Source: Pictodentalium vernedei (Eukaryota > Mollusca > Scaphopoda > Dentaliida > Dentaliidae). From it: DNA of 64,000 bases. Location: positions 744,001-808,000 of the forward strand of contig JAUFNR010000012.1 of NCBI GenBank assembly GCA_031216915.1, written 5' to 3'. The notes beneath the pieces were generated by a model. That model saw nothing but the letters and a program-made list of their open reading frames with translations. It was not told the origin of the DNA and did no database searches. Every line of letters begins with the position of its first letter. Within the stretch, counting starts at the first letter, position 1. The translations under genes and the position numbers were made by a program. This document shows, in pieces, positions 18,203 through 30,805 of this stretch.

Positions 18203-19085
18203 AGTCCCCTACCGGCATCGCTGGAGGGGACTATAGGTTTGCAGTCCGTCCATCCGTCAGTCTGTCAGTCTGTCCGTCTGTCAGTCTGTCCATCACACTT
18301 TAGTTTTCCGGAGTTTTTTTGGAAACGCTTCAACGGAATGATTTCATTTTTGGTAAACTACTATAGAACGTTGACTTACAAATCAAGTTTGAGTTTCATG
18401 CTGATTGCATTATTCTTGTGTAAGTTACGACCCTTGGAAATATGGAAAAGCACCAAAATATCAGTTTTCTGGAGTTTTTTTGGAAACGCTTCAACGGAAT
18501 GATTTCATTTTTGGTAAACTACTATAGAACGTTGACTTACAAATCAAGTTTGAGTTTCATGCTGATTGCATTATTCTTGTGTAAGTTACGACCCTTGGAA
18601 ATATGGAAAAGCACCAAAATATCAGTTTTCTGGAGTTTTTTTGGAAACGCTTCAACGGAATGATTTCATTTTTGGTAAACTACTATAGAACTATGACTTA
18701 CAGATTAAGTTTGAGTTTCATGCTGATTGCATTATTCTTGTGTGAGTTATGGCCCTTGGAAATATGGAAAAGCGCCAAAATTTCAGTTTTCCGGAGTTTT
18801 TTTGGAAATGCTTCAACAGAATGATTTCATTTTTGGTAACCTACTATAGAATGATGACTTACAGATCAAGTTTGGCTTTCATGCTGATTGCATTATTCTT
18901 GTGTGAGTTATGGCCCTTGGAAATATGGAAAAGCGCCAAAATATCAGTTTTCTGGACTTTTTTTGGAAATGCTTCAACGGAATTCATGCTGATCACATCT
19001 AGGTTATAACATTTGTATAATTATTAATGCTCATTAGTCCGGTAGGGGACATTGTATTGCTTCAGCGATACGAGCGCTCTTGTTC
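18203..19085 (+). mobile_element. Pearl/Helitron-like element with 161-bp tandem core
   Basis: The 5' end is a hairpin AGTCCCCT...AGGGGACT (18203-18231), followed by a GTCCGTC-rich stretch. The core has more than four units of exactly 161 bp; GGAAACGCTT or its variant is at 18321, 18482, 18643, 18804 and 18965. The 3' end repeats CCGGTAGGGGAC inverted, then has a short palindrome and CTCTTGTT. This is noncoding. Confidence 0.7.
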
Positions 19086-19285
19086 ATATTTTAGTTTAAA
19101 CTCTAGTTATTTCCAAAGTATGAAAGTACAATTTATATGATACAATAGAAGCATACAACTAATGAGGAAAATGATTCAGCAGCAAGCCAAAAGCTTATAC
19201 TGGGCTTTTTCCAGTAAATCATATTTTAATATCTTAACGTTTGTAAGATGCTTGGCTTTGGTGTTTCAAATTTTTGCTTGAGTTT

Positions 19286-19579
19286 TTATACCCCCCGAAA
19301 CAAAGTTTGGGGGGGGGGGGGGTATATAGGAATCAGCCTGTCCGTCCATCCGTCTGTCCGTCCATCTGTTCATCCTTATAAGCGCAACTCCTCCTAAACC
19401 GTTTGAAGAATTTTCATGAAACTTTACACAATGGAAGAACTCCATATGAAGATGTGCATGCAGCAATATAATTCCGTTCTGACATTTCCAAGGGGAGATA
19501 ATCTAACTTATACATTTCAGGCGCATACATTTCAGGCGGGGGTATCACTTTGTGAGCTTGCTCACAGTACCTCTAGTTT
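19286..19579 (+). mobile_element. Short Helitron-like element
   Basis: It begins TATACCCCCCGAAAC with a 5' hairpin (ACCCCCC...GGGGGGT). It ends with hairpin GTGAGCTTGCTCAC, AGTACC and CTCTAGTT. It is related in architecture to 54960-55739. Confidence 0.55.
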
Positions 19580-19583
19580 TTTT

Positions 19584-21272
19584 TAGCTCACCTGACTGAA
19601 AGTCAGGGTGAGCTTTTCTTATCACTCTTCGGCCGTCGTCCTGCGTGAAGGTGGTGTTTGAGCCTCTTTCTCCTAAACCGGTGGCCACATTTTAATTAAA
19701 TTTCATGTAAGTAGTGGTTATATAGGGGCATTTTGATTTTTATGCAAATTAGGTTTTGGCTCTTATTGAGCAGAGGGGTGGGAAAAAAATGGCCAAATTT
19801 TTTGAAAATCTTCTTCTAATGAACCACCAGTAGCAGAGACTTGATATGTGGTATCCAGAGTCCTTTTGAGGTTTAGAATCAAGTTTGTTCAAGAGAAGTT
19901 TGTCGGGCATTATTTGCCTTCGTTAAGGGATGGGCAAAAATTTTGACCACGCATAAAATTTCTATTTTCAGAACCGTGAGGTCGATTTGAACCAAATTTG
20001 ATATGAGATGATAATGGGTCATAAGTAGTTGATTGATGTAAAAAAAAAATTTCTCATTGCCCCGTGGGAATCTCGGGAGCTAAAAATAAGAAAAACCTTA
20101 AAACTGCCATATCTCCAAAACTACACGGCACAAAGAATTCTTATTTTGTATAAAGCTTACTTTTATCCAGTAGAATAGAATGGTTAAAAAAAATCCCTAT
20201 CGGTTTGATCACAAGGTACTTTTTTCAGGACTTTGAAAAAGTGCTGAGTCAGCACTTTTTAACACTGTAGGCAATGGGAAAAAGATTAAAAAATCTTCTT
20301 CTCCAGATCCAGCAGGCAGAATCTTTTGATATTTGGTATGCAACATTGTGGGGTGGATCTGATTCAAGTTTGTTCAAATCGGCTCCCTAGATTCATTTTT
20401 GGGCTCACTATAGAAGGTTGAATTCGAACTTAGTGCATTTCAGGCAAATTTCTTAAAAAATCGTCTTCTCCAGATCCAGCAGGCAGAATCTTTTGATATT
20501 TGGTATGCAACATTGTAGAGTGGATCTGATTCAAGTTTGTTCAAATCGGCCCCCTGGGTTCATATTTGGGCTCACTATAGAAGCTTGAATTCGAACTTAG
20601 TGCATTTCAGGCAAATTTCTTTGAAAATCTTCTTCGCAAGATCCAGCAGGCAGAATCTTTTGATATTGGGTATGCACCATGCTTAGGGGGGGGGGGGGGA
20701 GTTTCAAGTTTGTTCAAGCCAAGTCCCTGGGTTCATATTTGGGCTCACTGTGGTAGCCCGAATTATAACTTAGTTCAAAATGAGGAATTTTTTTTAAAAA
20801 TCTTCTTCAGATCCAGCAGTTGGAATGTTTTGATATTTGGTATGCAGCATCCTTAGGGGGTGAGAATCAATTTTGTTCAAGCCATGTCCCTAGGTCCATA
20901 TTTGGGCTCTCTGTGGGAGCCTGAATGATAACTTAGTTCAAAATGAGGAATTTTCTTTAAAAATCATCTTCTTCAGATCCAGCAGTCAGAATGTTTTGAT
21001 ATTTGGTGTGCGGCATCCTTAGGGGGGGGTGATATTCAAGTTTGTTAAAGCCAAGTCCCTGGGTTCATATATGGGCTCTCTGTGGGATTCAATTCGAGGA
21101 ATATTCTTTAAAAATCTTCTTTTTTTTTTAGATCCACTGGTCAGAATCTTTGGATATTTGGTATAAGCTTTTCTTAGGAGGAGCAGATGCAACTTGTTGA
21201 AATCAATTCTGTGGGTTGATATTTAGGCTACCATGTCAGGTGAGTGCCCTCAGGCCCCCTGGGGCCTCTTAT
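19584..21272 (+). mobile_element. Pearl/Helitron-like element with 166-bp tandem core, uninterrupted copy
   Basis: The 5' hairpin is CTCACCTGACTGAAAGTCAG with GGTGAG. The core has about six units of 155-170 bp, with GATCCAGCAG or a variant at 20306, 20473, 20640, 20810, 20976 and 21131. The 3' palindrome GGCCCCCTGGGGCC is followed by TCTTATTT. At 19957-19977 it holds the empty version of the site hit by DIRS copy 3 and probably copy 1. Confidence 0.7.
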
Positions 21273-21442
21273 TTTTGAAACTTGACCTTTTGTTTGATGA
21301 AGTTGGTGGGTGTGCAGGTGGGCAAATGGGTGGGCAGATTGCGGGTGGGCAGATGTCACCTTTCTTGTGAGCATGATAACTTGAACAAATATCATTGGAT
21401 TTGGTCAAAAGTCACCCAGAAGCTTCAACCCTATCTATACTG

Positions 21443-21694
21443 TTAGGCATGGAGTAACACCCTACATCCATACGAAGAATCAGGATAATAGTCCACAATT
21501 TTGTGACTCACCCAACCATGGGGGACTGTTGTCTGATCACAGGTGAGCAGACCTTTAAATTCTTCCCGCCTAACGACGGTAAACGTGCCCAAATAAGATA
21601 ATTGCACCCAAAGTTTGTAGAGTTTGAAACTTTTTCCAAAGTTTTGCAGTGTTTCGGCAATATAGTTTGGCCGGGTTTCCCTGATGCTTGTCAT
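21443..21694 (-). CDS. Unrecognised small frame, possible first exon
   Basis: It starts at a real ATG (MTSIRETRPNYIAETLQNFG...) and stays open for 83 codons. A strong splice-donor-like GGTGAGTCA occurs inside the frame near 21505-21513 on the minus strand, so the exon could end there. The composition is coding-like and non-repetitive. I do not recognise the protein. It lies between two repeats; 21273-21440 and 21840-22210 show nothing else. Confidence 0.28.
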   Translation of the reverse strand: MTSIRETRPNYIAETLQNFGKSFKLYKLWVQLSYLGTFTVVRREEFKGLLTCDQTTVPHGWVSHKIVDYYPDSSYGCRVLLHA

Positions 21695-21773
21695 ATAGCT
21701 TAGAGCTTACTTTTGAATCAAACAATGCAACGGATAAATAATTTTTTTAAAAACCCACAGAGTTCACCACAGA

Positions 21774-21838
21774 AAAACAATGGACATTGACAGTGTCGTA
21801 TACGACAGTGTCAACAGCGATTGCTTTTCTGTGACGAA
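21774..21838. repeat. Near-perfect palindrome
   Basis: GACAGTGTCGTA meets TACGACAGTGTC directly with no loop. The outer arms ACAGAAAA...TTTTCTGT also pair. Confidence 0.6.
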
Positions 21839-22211
21839 TTCTATATGATCATGTTCTTAAAGCTAGAGATCTATTATATTCATGTTTGTGGCATTTCTCA
21901 GTAAACGCCATGTGTAATTTAGTTGACATTCAAATAGGCCTTTGGCTTGACACCGGGAAACTAAGACGCCTTCTCGAGTTAGTCGAGTAAACTTACGTCA
22001 AAGGGTAGTGGAAACAAGTGATAATGGTGAAGACCTATAACAAGGCGTTGTAAACTATCATTTTATGACGGGGGACCTAAAACCTAAAATAGACGCCATA
22101 AGAAGAAAATACCGCTGCTTTTTCTCCAACCATGCAAGCCACATCCATATTGCTGTTGTGCCCAAATTAGACTGATCTAAAGGTCTGCAGGTGAACGGCA
22201 TTGCACTTGTT

Positions 22212-22569
22212 AGCTCACCTTGAGAAAGTCAAGCTGAGCTTATTCAATCGCTCGCCGTCAGTCGTCTGCCAACACCATGTTTTTGGTCTTCTCCAAAACC
22301 ACTGGGCCATTTCAAGTGAAAGTTTGTGTAAGTGATGGTCCCAAAGGGGCGACATTGCATTTTTGTTCTACTCAACTTGCCAAGCCCAATAGGGAGGTAG
22401 TGGGGCAAAATGCTGCAAAATATTTTTAAATTCTTCTTCTCATGAACCAGTGGGTATAATGACTTGATATTTGTTATGGAGCTTCATAACGAAGTGCATT
22501 AGTCATAAAGCAATATTTGGCTTTTTAATGGGAGGGGCTCAGATTTTTGACCCCTCCCAAAATTTCTAT
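22212..22569 (+). mobile_element. Pearl-like element, 5' part (left of DIRS copy 3)
   Basis: It starts TTAGCTCACCTTGAG...AAGCTGAGC and follows the 19584-21272 element up to AAAATTTCTAT, where DIRS copy 3 begins. Confidence 0.65.
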
Positions 22570-22581
22570 ATTTTTATACTG

Positions 22582-22770
22582 TACCAATGACCCAGACATA
22601 GCTGGTGCTAACTCTTAAAATATAGGGCCAAACACAAATTTTGCCCCCCAATCCCCAAAATTTGCATCTAAAACTAAAGAAAACATGTCCTGAAAGGCCC
22701 TCCACACTTCGCCCCTACTGCGCATGCGCAGTGTCAAGGACGTTCCGAAATTGGCGCCATTTATCATTCT
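22582..22770 (+). repeat. Left inverted terminal repeat (copy 3)
   Basis: It pairs with 30617-30805; the palindrome ACTGCGCATGCGCAGT is at 22717-22732. Confidence 0.8.
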
Positions 22771-23663
22771 AAGTTTGGCCCTTCATCAGTTAACATCTGA
22801 CTGATCTTTGTGCTTTTAAATCTCAGTTTAAATGATGCCAGACACATAAATATTAGTGAAATGGTGATTCTAAGGAGGATAGAAAAGGAGGAGAGGAAAA
22901 GAATGTGTGACAGAATATTATCAGGGCTGTAACTTAAAATTTTTTAATGAAATTATGTTAAGTTACCTATTTTCAAGGCAGCAGCCATTTTGTTGTCATT
23001 CTGATTATTTAGTTACACTGTTTTTTCAAGTGTTTTTCCTCTCTCCCTGTCCTTTAAGTTCCCCCTTGCTATTCTCCCATGCTTTTGGCATAGTTTCTGT
23101 AATTATTATTACTATAATTTCTTGGGAGTTTTAGCTGAATAACAGAATGAATTCTGTTCTTTCCCCATGTTTACGTCTTCACCTACGGGTGGTTAGGCGT
23201 TGTGTTCTGCATCTACCATCTGATGTTCTGCAGTTTCTTCCCTGGAAGTCTCTGTTTTGCATCAGATGGTGTATTTTTGGTAACTGATTTCGGGCCTGGG
23301 TGCCTGGAGTCTTATTTTAGTGTTTTTACACTCATTGTTTACATTTACAACAGCCCTCTGTGTGAGGGGGGGATTTCTGGAAAATAATATCTTGATGTTA
23401 TTTTAATCATAACTAGATACATTATTATTGTTCGTAAGTGTTGAATAAATTGTTTAAAATATTTTTAAAATTTTTGTCCACACTTAGGCTTGGGATCCAT
23501 TGGGGCTCAACGTTACTTTTCAGAAACTTGGGCTGTTCTGAAAAAATATTTTTTCAAAATATTTTGATTTCAATTATTTTTTCTATATTAATGGATCATA
23601 TTATTATTATGTATTTTGATTGCCAGGGGTTAGTGCGAGTACCAGGACTTGTTTTCTTTTCAC

Positions 23664-26600
23664 ATTGAAAGGATATTGATCAATTGTTTTAAGAGGAAGT
23701 CTTCCTCTGACCTTATTATCATTCTATATGTGGTCAGTGTACTCGCATTAACTCCTGTTCTGTATCGTATGATTTCGATGACAATATGGGAAGCGTATGT
23801 CACGGTATGTTGTTGGGGATTTGGACACTCCGGTCCTTTCCCCGCAGGGTCACTCTACTTTATCAATTTCTATTTCAGACGATCAAGATTAGGGTGATGT
23901 ATCTGTGATGTCTTCCAACAGTGTGCCTCCGTCGTCACAATTAATGAAGGGCTAGCGGAAAAGTGCTCATGTAATACGCCAATTGCCTAAGAGGACCCTA
24001 GTAGGTTCGACGGCCTTTGACGTCCGCTAGCTCGCCCGGTGTAGCGTCCATTCACCGAATGGTTCGGCAGCCGGGTTCGTCCGTTGCGGTCTAGAAGGAA
24101 TTTTGGGGTGATGCGAGCACTATAAAATTAACTTAATGCACACCCAGTGACGGCGGATCGGAGGGAGAACGGAGGAAGCCTTTTAGTCCGGTTCATAGCT
24201 CGTTCCGGTCCATCCGGACGGCAAGCGAGAGAGGCCCCTCTCTCGTTCAACAACATCTGGCCCCAGATGTTGTGGTACAAATGTGTCGCTAGCGGAGCAT
24301 ACGTCCGTCGCTCGGGACGCTCCGTTGTATAGGCAGTCCGCTGAGACTGCTAAGGCTTCCTCTTCTCGTCAGCGCACACGACCGCACCTTGGCTGCGTGA
24401 CCGCCGATATATTACCAGCTTCGCCGATCAAGGATTCTTCGGCGACCAGGTCACACCATCCGGCAGCCAGGGATTCGAGACCGATGGACTCCGGACGTTC
24501 GCATAGGAAAAGTATGCGGGAGCCATCTGATGCGGAGCTGCCCTCGGCGAAGCAGCGATAGACTGCGCCTCCGCAGGTCTCGACGCCGGACATTCTTGTG
24601 CACATAGCACAGCTTATCGCAGCATCCCAGCAGCCGACAGAAACGGTGTCGGATCGAGAATTATCCGACAGCGCTGGGTCGGTAGCCGGGGACTCGAGGC
24701 CTGCAGACTCCGGACGTTCGCATAGGTAGTGTGCGGGAGTCAACGTACACGGAGCTTCCAGCGGCAATGCATCGTAAGTCCGCTACTGCACAGGCCTCGG
24801 GAACGGACGTGCTTTCCTTAATAGCACAGTTTATCGCAGCATCCCAGCATCAACTGAATCTGTCGCATATATTTTATCCGACGATGCTGGGTCGGGACGC
24901 TCCGCGGAAGCGGGTACGGACGTCCGAAAGTTTCATCCGGTCCGACGGGATACCGAAAGGGATTCGGAGGATTTCAAGCTTTCCCTTTCGGAACAACATA
25001 TGCTGCGATGCCGGATAAGAAACTGATAGCGTCGGTGGACTTAGAAATTTTTGGTTCGGTTCAGGGACATCGTCCCTCAGTTCCGACATAGTCCAATAAT
25101 GTCACACAAACTTTCGAATTATTGAACGACGCTATATATATTATTATTTTATGCTTGCTATCCAAGCATTTCTGGTTTCTTGTTCGAAGAGTTATGGAGA
25201 TGTCTTTCAAAAGTGTGCCTCTGTCGTCATAGTTAATGAAGAGTTAGCGGCAATAAGTGCTCATGGAATATGTCTATCGCTTACGGAGTGACATTCGCTA
25301 GCTCACCCGGTGTAGCGTACATTCATCGAATGGTTCGGCTGCCGGGTTCGTCCGTTGCGGTCTAGAAGGAATTTTGGGGTGATGCGAGCACTATAAAATT
25401 AACTTAATGCACACCCAGTGACGGCGGATCGGAGGGAGAACGGAGGAAGCCTTTTAGTCCGGTTCATAGCTCGTTCCGGTCCATCCGGACGGCAAGCGAG
25501 AGAGGCCCCTCTCTCGTTCAACAACATCTGGCCCCAGATGTTGTGGTACAAATGTGTCGCTAGCGGAGCATACGTCCGTCGCTCGGGACGCTCCGTTGTA
25601 TAGGCAGTCCGCTGAGACTGCTAAGGCTTCCTCTTCTCGTCAGCGCACACGACCGCACCTTGGCTGCGTGACCGCCGATATATTACCAGCTTCGCCGATC
25701 AAGGATTCTTCGGCGACCAGGTCACACCATCCGGCAGCCAGGGATTCGAGACCGATGGACTCCGGACGTTCGCATAGGAAAAGTATGCGGGAGCCATCTG
25801 ATGCGGAGCTGCCCTCGGCGAAGCAGCGATAGACTGCGCCTCTGCAGGTCTCGACGCCGGACATTCTTGTGCACATAGCACAGCTTATCGCAGCATCCCA
25901 GCAGCCGACAGAAACGGTGTCGGATCGAGAATTATCCGACAGCGCTGGGTCGGTAGCCGGGGACTCGAGGCCTGCAGACTCCGGACGTTCGCATAGGTAG
26001 TGTGCGGGAGTCAACGTACACGGAGCTTCCAGCGGCAATGCATCGTAAGTCCGCTACTGCACAGGCCTCGGGAACGGACGTGCTTTCCTTAATAGCACAG
26101 TTTATCGCAGCATCCCAGCATCAACTGAATCTGTCGCATATATTTTATCCGACGATGCTGGGTCGGGACGCTCCGCGGAAGCGGGTACGGACGTCCGAAA
26201 GTTTCATCCGGTCCGACGGGATACCGAAAGGGATTCGGAGGATTTCAAGCTTTCCCTTTCGGAACAACATATGCTGCGATGCCGGATAAGAAACTGATAG
26301 CGTCGGTGGACTTAGAAATTTTTGGTTCGGTTCAGGGACATCGTCCCTCAGTTCCGACATAGTCCAATAATGTCACACAAACTTTCGAATTATTGAACGA
26401 CGCTATATATATTATTATTTTATGCTTGCTATCCAAGCATTTCTGGTTTCTTGTTCGAAGAGTTATGGAGATGTCTTTCAAAAGTGTGCCTCTGTCGTCA
26501 TAGTTAATGAAGAGTTAGCGGCAATAAGTGCTCATGGAATATGTCTATCGCTTACGGAGTGACATTCGCTAGCTCACCCGGTGTAGCGTACATTCATCGA

Positions 26601-27965
26601 ATGGTTCGGCTGCCGGGTTCGTCCGTTGCGGTCTAGGAAGGAGATTTGGGTGATGCGAGCACTTTAATTACTTTAGTACTCACCCAATGACGGCAGATTG
26701 AGGACAGATCGGAGGAAGCCAACAACATAGGGGACCGCATGTTGTGGTTCAGATATTTTACATTCGGAGCATATGTCCGTTGCTCGGGACGCTCCGTTAT
26801 ATTGACAGTCCGAGAGACTGTCTTTAATGCTTCCTCATCCTCACAGCAGGGCACACGACCGCACATTGGCTACGTGACCTCGAGTATCCGATCAGTTTCG
26901 GCATTCAGTGATTCCACAGCGAATAGGTCGCGCCATCCGGTAGCCAAGGGACACGAGGCCTATACACTCCGTTCGCTCGCATATTGGAAGTATGCACGGG
27001 GTAACGATCTCGGAGCTTCCTGCGGCAATGCATCGTAAGACCGCTGCTCCTCAGGCCTCAGTGACGGACGTGCTATCCGAGTTAGCACAGTTGTTTCGCA
27101 GCATCCCAGCTATTGACAGTTTCTCGGTCAAATCAGGAATTATCCGACGGCGCTGGGTCGGTGCGGTCCGCGGTTGCATCAAGCTACGGACGACCGAATG
27201 CTTTATAGGGTCCGACAGGATGGCGAAAGGGATTCGAAAGATTTCGAGTTTTCCCTTTAGTAGTATCGGAAGATGCCTTTCATATCTTCTGGCATTTCTT
27301 CCAGTGATTATTTTTCGGACTTCATTGCTGCGATCTTGGATAAGAGACTTATAGCGTCATTGGACTCGGATTTTTCGATCGGTACAGGGACTTTGTTCCT
27401 GACTTACCGACGCAGTCCAATATTGTCATTACAACATGTGTTTTATTTTTCGACGCTATATATTTATATATATATACAAGCCTGCTACTAAGCATGTTAG
27501 TGTAGTTTCTTGTCCGCGTGGCTCATTTCTGCCATTTTATCTCTTTTACATATAGTTTATTTTGGCAGAGCAGGGCATACCGAGAGTTCATATGCGTCTA
27601 GACGGTGTGATTAAAGACTGCATATATTCTTTTTCGCCGTTTATGTCTTTTCCAATTTCAATGTTGGGAACGACATTATGTATAGTAGACTTAACTTAGA
27701 CGCTTTATTATACGTAATCCGCCTTACTGAGGCGTTTTCATTACGTCTTCAAGAAAAGATTTACGGGATATTATTCTCAATGTAATTTCTTTTGAGGGCA
27801 GTAGTTTGTTCACGTATAACTCCGCCCTTCAGTGGCTGATTGGAGTTGGTTAGACGTGATGCAGCCCTAGCTACATCCACGCGTGGATAGTAGGTTAAGA
27901 ACTCTCTCAGAGTCGCTTCGTTCTCGGAGGAGCTTCTCTTCGACGGCAACTTTCCGGCAATCCAT
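23664..27965 (+). pseudogene. Degenerate gag of DIRS copy 3, partly triplicated
   Basis: Homology to gag starts where copy 2 has its ATG, but here the codon reads ATT. Frames are broken by many stops and indels. A block around GTGACGGCGGATCGGAG is nearly identical to copy 2 gag (about 24020-24690), while the sequence before and after is much more diverged, so the block is a mosaic patch. Blocks of gag homology recur at about 24020, 25290 and 26560. The RG-rich C-terminal coding part is absent. Confidence 0.75.
24070..26611 (+). repeat. Tandem duplication, 1271-bp unit, two copies
   Basis: Units 24070-25340 and 25341-26611 match at a constant offset of 1271. I noticed one difference, CTCCGCAGG against CTCTGCAGG near 24569 and 25840. 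The borders lie in CGGGTTCGTCCGTTGCGG, which occurs again after unit 2. Confidence 0.85.
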
Positions 27966-29876
27966 GAATTGCTTGATTTATACATTCTCTTGTCTATCTA
28001 GTGTTACAAGAGATTCAGACTGGGGCAAACTTTCGGTGGTTGACTCAGAGAGTGCCGCCGCAGTTGCCGGACCCGAGTGTGGCTGTTATGACGGTTGCCA
28101 GTCAAACAGATTGGGATATATACTGATCCCTACGGATTCGAAGTGCCAGGGTCTTTGGGTTCCGCAGTCTTTTAGCTATCAGTTTAACTTCCGCGGAATA
28201 ATGTTTTTTAGGCTTGCTTTATGTCATTGCATGAACATTATTCAGAAACGCATGCCCAAATTCCTGTCCTTTAATTCGACAGTAGTGGCGTATCTCCGGA
28301 ACCAGGGAGGCACTCTTTCGTTTCCATTATTCAATTTAATGGAAAGAATCCGTCTGTTGGTTATAGTACACCAAGTTCAGTTTTGGTCCGTCATATTCTG
28401 GGTCGTCTGATTGTTTTATCGCACTCCCGTTCTCTTACGGGTCGCTTGTTGCTGTCAGAATGGACTCTCAACAAACAAGTATTCAATCAGATTTGCTATC
28501 TATGGGAGCGCCCAATGATGTTTTATTTATGACACAGCTTGCTAATCAATTGCAGACGTATGTGTTGGCTTGTCCAGATCTCTGAGCTAATACTGTTAAC
28601 GCTCTATTGATCTATAGGACGGAATGATAGGATACGCGTATCCTCCGGCGCTGTTGTTTTAGCAGGTATTGCTAAGATAAACAACCACAATACATTTCTG
28701 TTGATAGCATCTCTATCTTCACAGAGATCATGAGTAATTTACTCTCTTGTCTACTGTGGATCTTAACGTGAAATCTTCCTCTATGTGAGGATCTTTTTTC
28801 ACTGGGTAAATCGTGTCATCTTTATCACAACCAGCAAGGTCGCAACCTTCATGTATTCCGTTGTGTGGTCCGTATTGCATTGTAAGCACTGTACTGGACG
28901 AGCTTTGGACGCGATTTCTTACTATAGGAGATCCTCTTCTTCGCTATTCTATGCGACTAAAGTGGAGGCTCTTCTGTCGTGGTGTAGGGATCATTATGTT
29001 CATATGGTTGATCCCTACATACTACTCATTGCTATTTTTTAGTATACTTGTTTCACAAGATCTACTGCAGCCTGTGGTTATTTAGGTTATAGGTTTATGT
29101 TACCTCATACCTATGCACTCTACGATAGTTTACAATTGAGTCTTTTGTCTCTTTATCTAAGTCAGTTAGTAACTTTTTGATAAATAGACTTAGAATCTTT
29201 AGATTAAATTCCTATACGGATTTTAACTTCGGTTCTTATTTAGCTAAGTAATCATTTGAGCCTCTGGAAACAGTAGTTTTCAAATTCTGACCTTTTAGAC
29301 AGTAATTCTGTTGATTTCTCTTTTACTGTAGAGTCAGTGAGTTTCATGCACTATCGATGGATGATTTTCACTTTCATAGTTTCGGAATCAATACTTCCGT
29401 TACTATTTAGGTTGGATTGTTGCATAAGAGTTAGGCTCCTATTATCCGGAACCTATTATTTTAAGGTCCTTCCGTCTTCGTATGGGCATAGGCCTTTACT
29501 CTTTCCGGGTACAGTTTATGTATTTATAAACAGATATCTGTTTATTACAAGGGCGTAAGCTTCTTCTGTCTTTGATGTCTAGTAGAAGGACGTTACGCTC
29601 CATTTTATTGTTAATGGATTCTATTAACTAGCGTACTGCTTATGGTATATCATTGGCTTAGCAGTTGTGCTTAAGATTTCGGCTCATGAAGTAAGAGTTC
29701 TTCTACTTCTTGGGCTTACATTAATAGTGTTGCTATTATAGATTTTTGAAGGCTGCTCATTGCGCTCAGCCATCCATTCATGAATTTTATCTCAGAAATA
29801 TCGAGTCCATTTCTGGAGGCCTCTATTGTTAGGTCTATTATCTACTGCTCAGAATGTCATTCACTTAACAGTTGCT
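27966..29876 (+). pseudogene. Degenerate RNase H to tyrosine recombinase of DIRS copy 3
   Basis: Homology resumes at ACAAGAGATTCAGACTGGGG (RNase H part of pol) and runs through the recombinase stop region. Frames are interrupted throughout. The HEVR-coding stretch (GGCTCATGAAGTAAGAG) is still legible near 29680, but the nucleophile Tyr region is shifted. No protein can be made. Confidence 0.75.
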
Positions 29877-29929
29877 ACTATAGCTAGGTAGGCTGTCTGT
29901 TTCGGCAGTGTCTCCGTTCGGCTGCCCTC

Positions 29930-29977
29930 TTCGCTCTGGGCTATTTGACCCAGGGCAAGAAAAAGGGGGGGGGGGGG
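29930..29977 (+). other. Bipartite hairpin and G-run (copy 3)
   Basis: CTGGG-CTATTTGA-CCCAG is unchanged although the coding sequence upstream has decayed. Confidence 0.6.
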
Positions 29978-30310
29978 GAGGGTGTTCCCTTGGGTCACCT
30001 GTTTTTACTATGAAAACAAGGGGATACCTCCTCCGGAGTTAGTAATTCTGAGCTGTTATTGGGATGGTTGTTTAGTGAGAAGTTTAAGTTTATAAAATTC
30101 ATTCAAGTCTTAGTTTTTAAAGTATAGCTTTTGAATATTGCATATGTCAACGGACATGATTATGCAATTCTCACACACTTTTAGGAGTATAAGAGTCTCT
30201 ATTCTCTAGACTTACTTTATTATTGGCTTACTTTAAAAATTATTAGTATAAGGATTATTGGATATTAATAGAGTACATGGATGTATGAAGCTCAATTTTT
30301 GGAAGGTGTT

Positions 30311-30345
30311 GTATCTTTCTAATTTATCATAAATAAGAAAGATAC
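30311..30345 (+). other. 3' noncoding hairpin (copy 3)
   Basis: GTATCTTTCT/AGAAAGATAC arms are intact. Confidence 0.6.
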
Positions 30346-30452
30346 ATGTAAGGCCTATTACTTCTTTTCCCTACAGGGGATGACTCTATTTTATTTTATT
30401 GAGCGTATTCCATTTTGCTCTATGTCCTTGGCCCTCCAGCCTTTTTACTATT

Positions 30453-30541
30453 CAGCTATGTCTGGGTCATTGGTACAGTATAAAAATGTTAAAAAATTTA
30501 TAGTAATTTATATATTTTTTATACTTACCAATGACCCAGAC
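30453..30541 (+). repeat. Internal complementary region (copy 3)
   Basis: It carries CAGCTATGTC, matching this copy's own ends (ACATAGCTG) and not those of copies 1 and 2 (CAGCTAAGTC). Confidence 0.8.
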
Positions 30542-30616
30542 GGGGATGGCCCTCCCAGGAGTTGGGAACTCTTGCCTCCCCACTGAGTACATAGCGCTTA
30601 CCAGGCACTGGTTATT

Positions 30617-30805
30617 AGAATGATAAATGGCGCCAATTTCGGAACGTCCTTGACACTGCGCATGCGCAGTAGGGGCGAAGTGTGGAGGGCCTTTCAGGAC
30701 ATGTTTTCTTTAGTTTTAGATGCAAATTTTGGGGATTGGGGGGCAAAATTTGTGTTTGGCCCTATATTTTAAGAGTTAGCACCAGCTATGTCTGGGTCAT
30801 TGGTA
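30617..30805 (-). repeat. Right inverted terminal repeat (copy 3)
   Basis: Partner of 22582-22770; the palindrome is at 30655-30670. Confidence 0.8.

Noticed and set aside
18239-19009. Four similar frames coding a hydrophobic FLVNYYRTLTYKSS-type peptide
   Set aside because: They are translations of the 161-bp tandem units; 161 is not a multiple of 3, and each frame ends within one unit.
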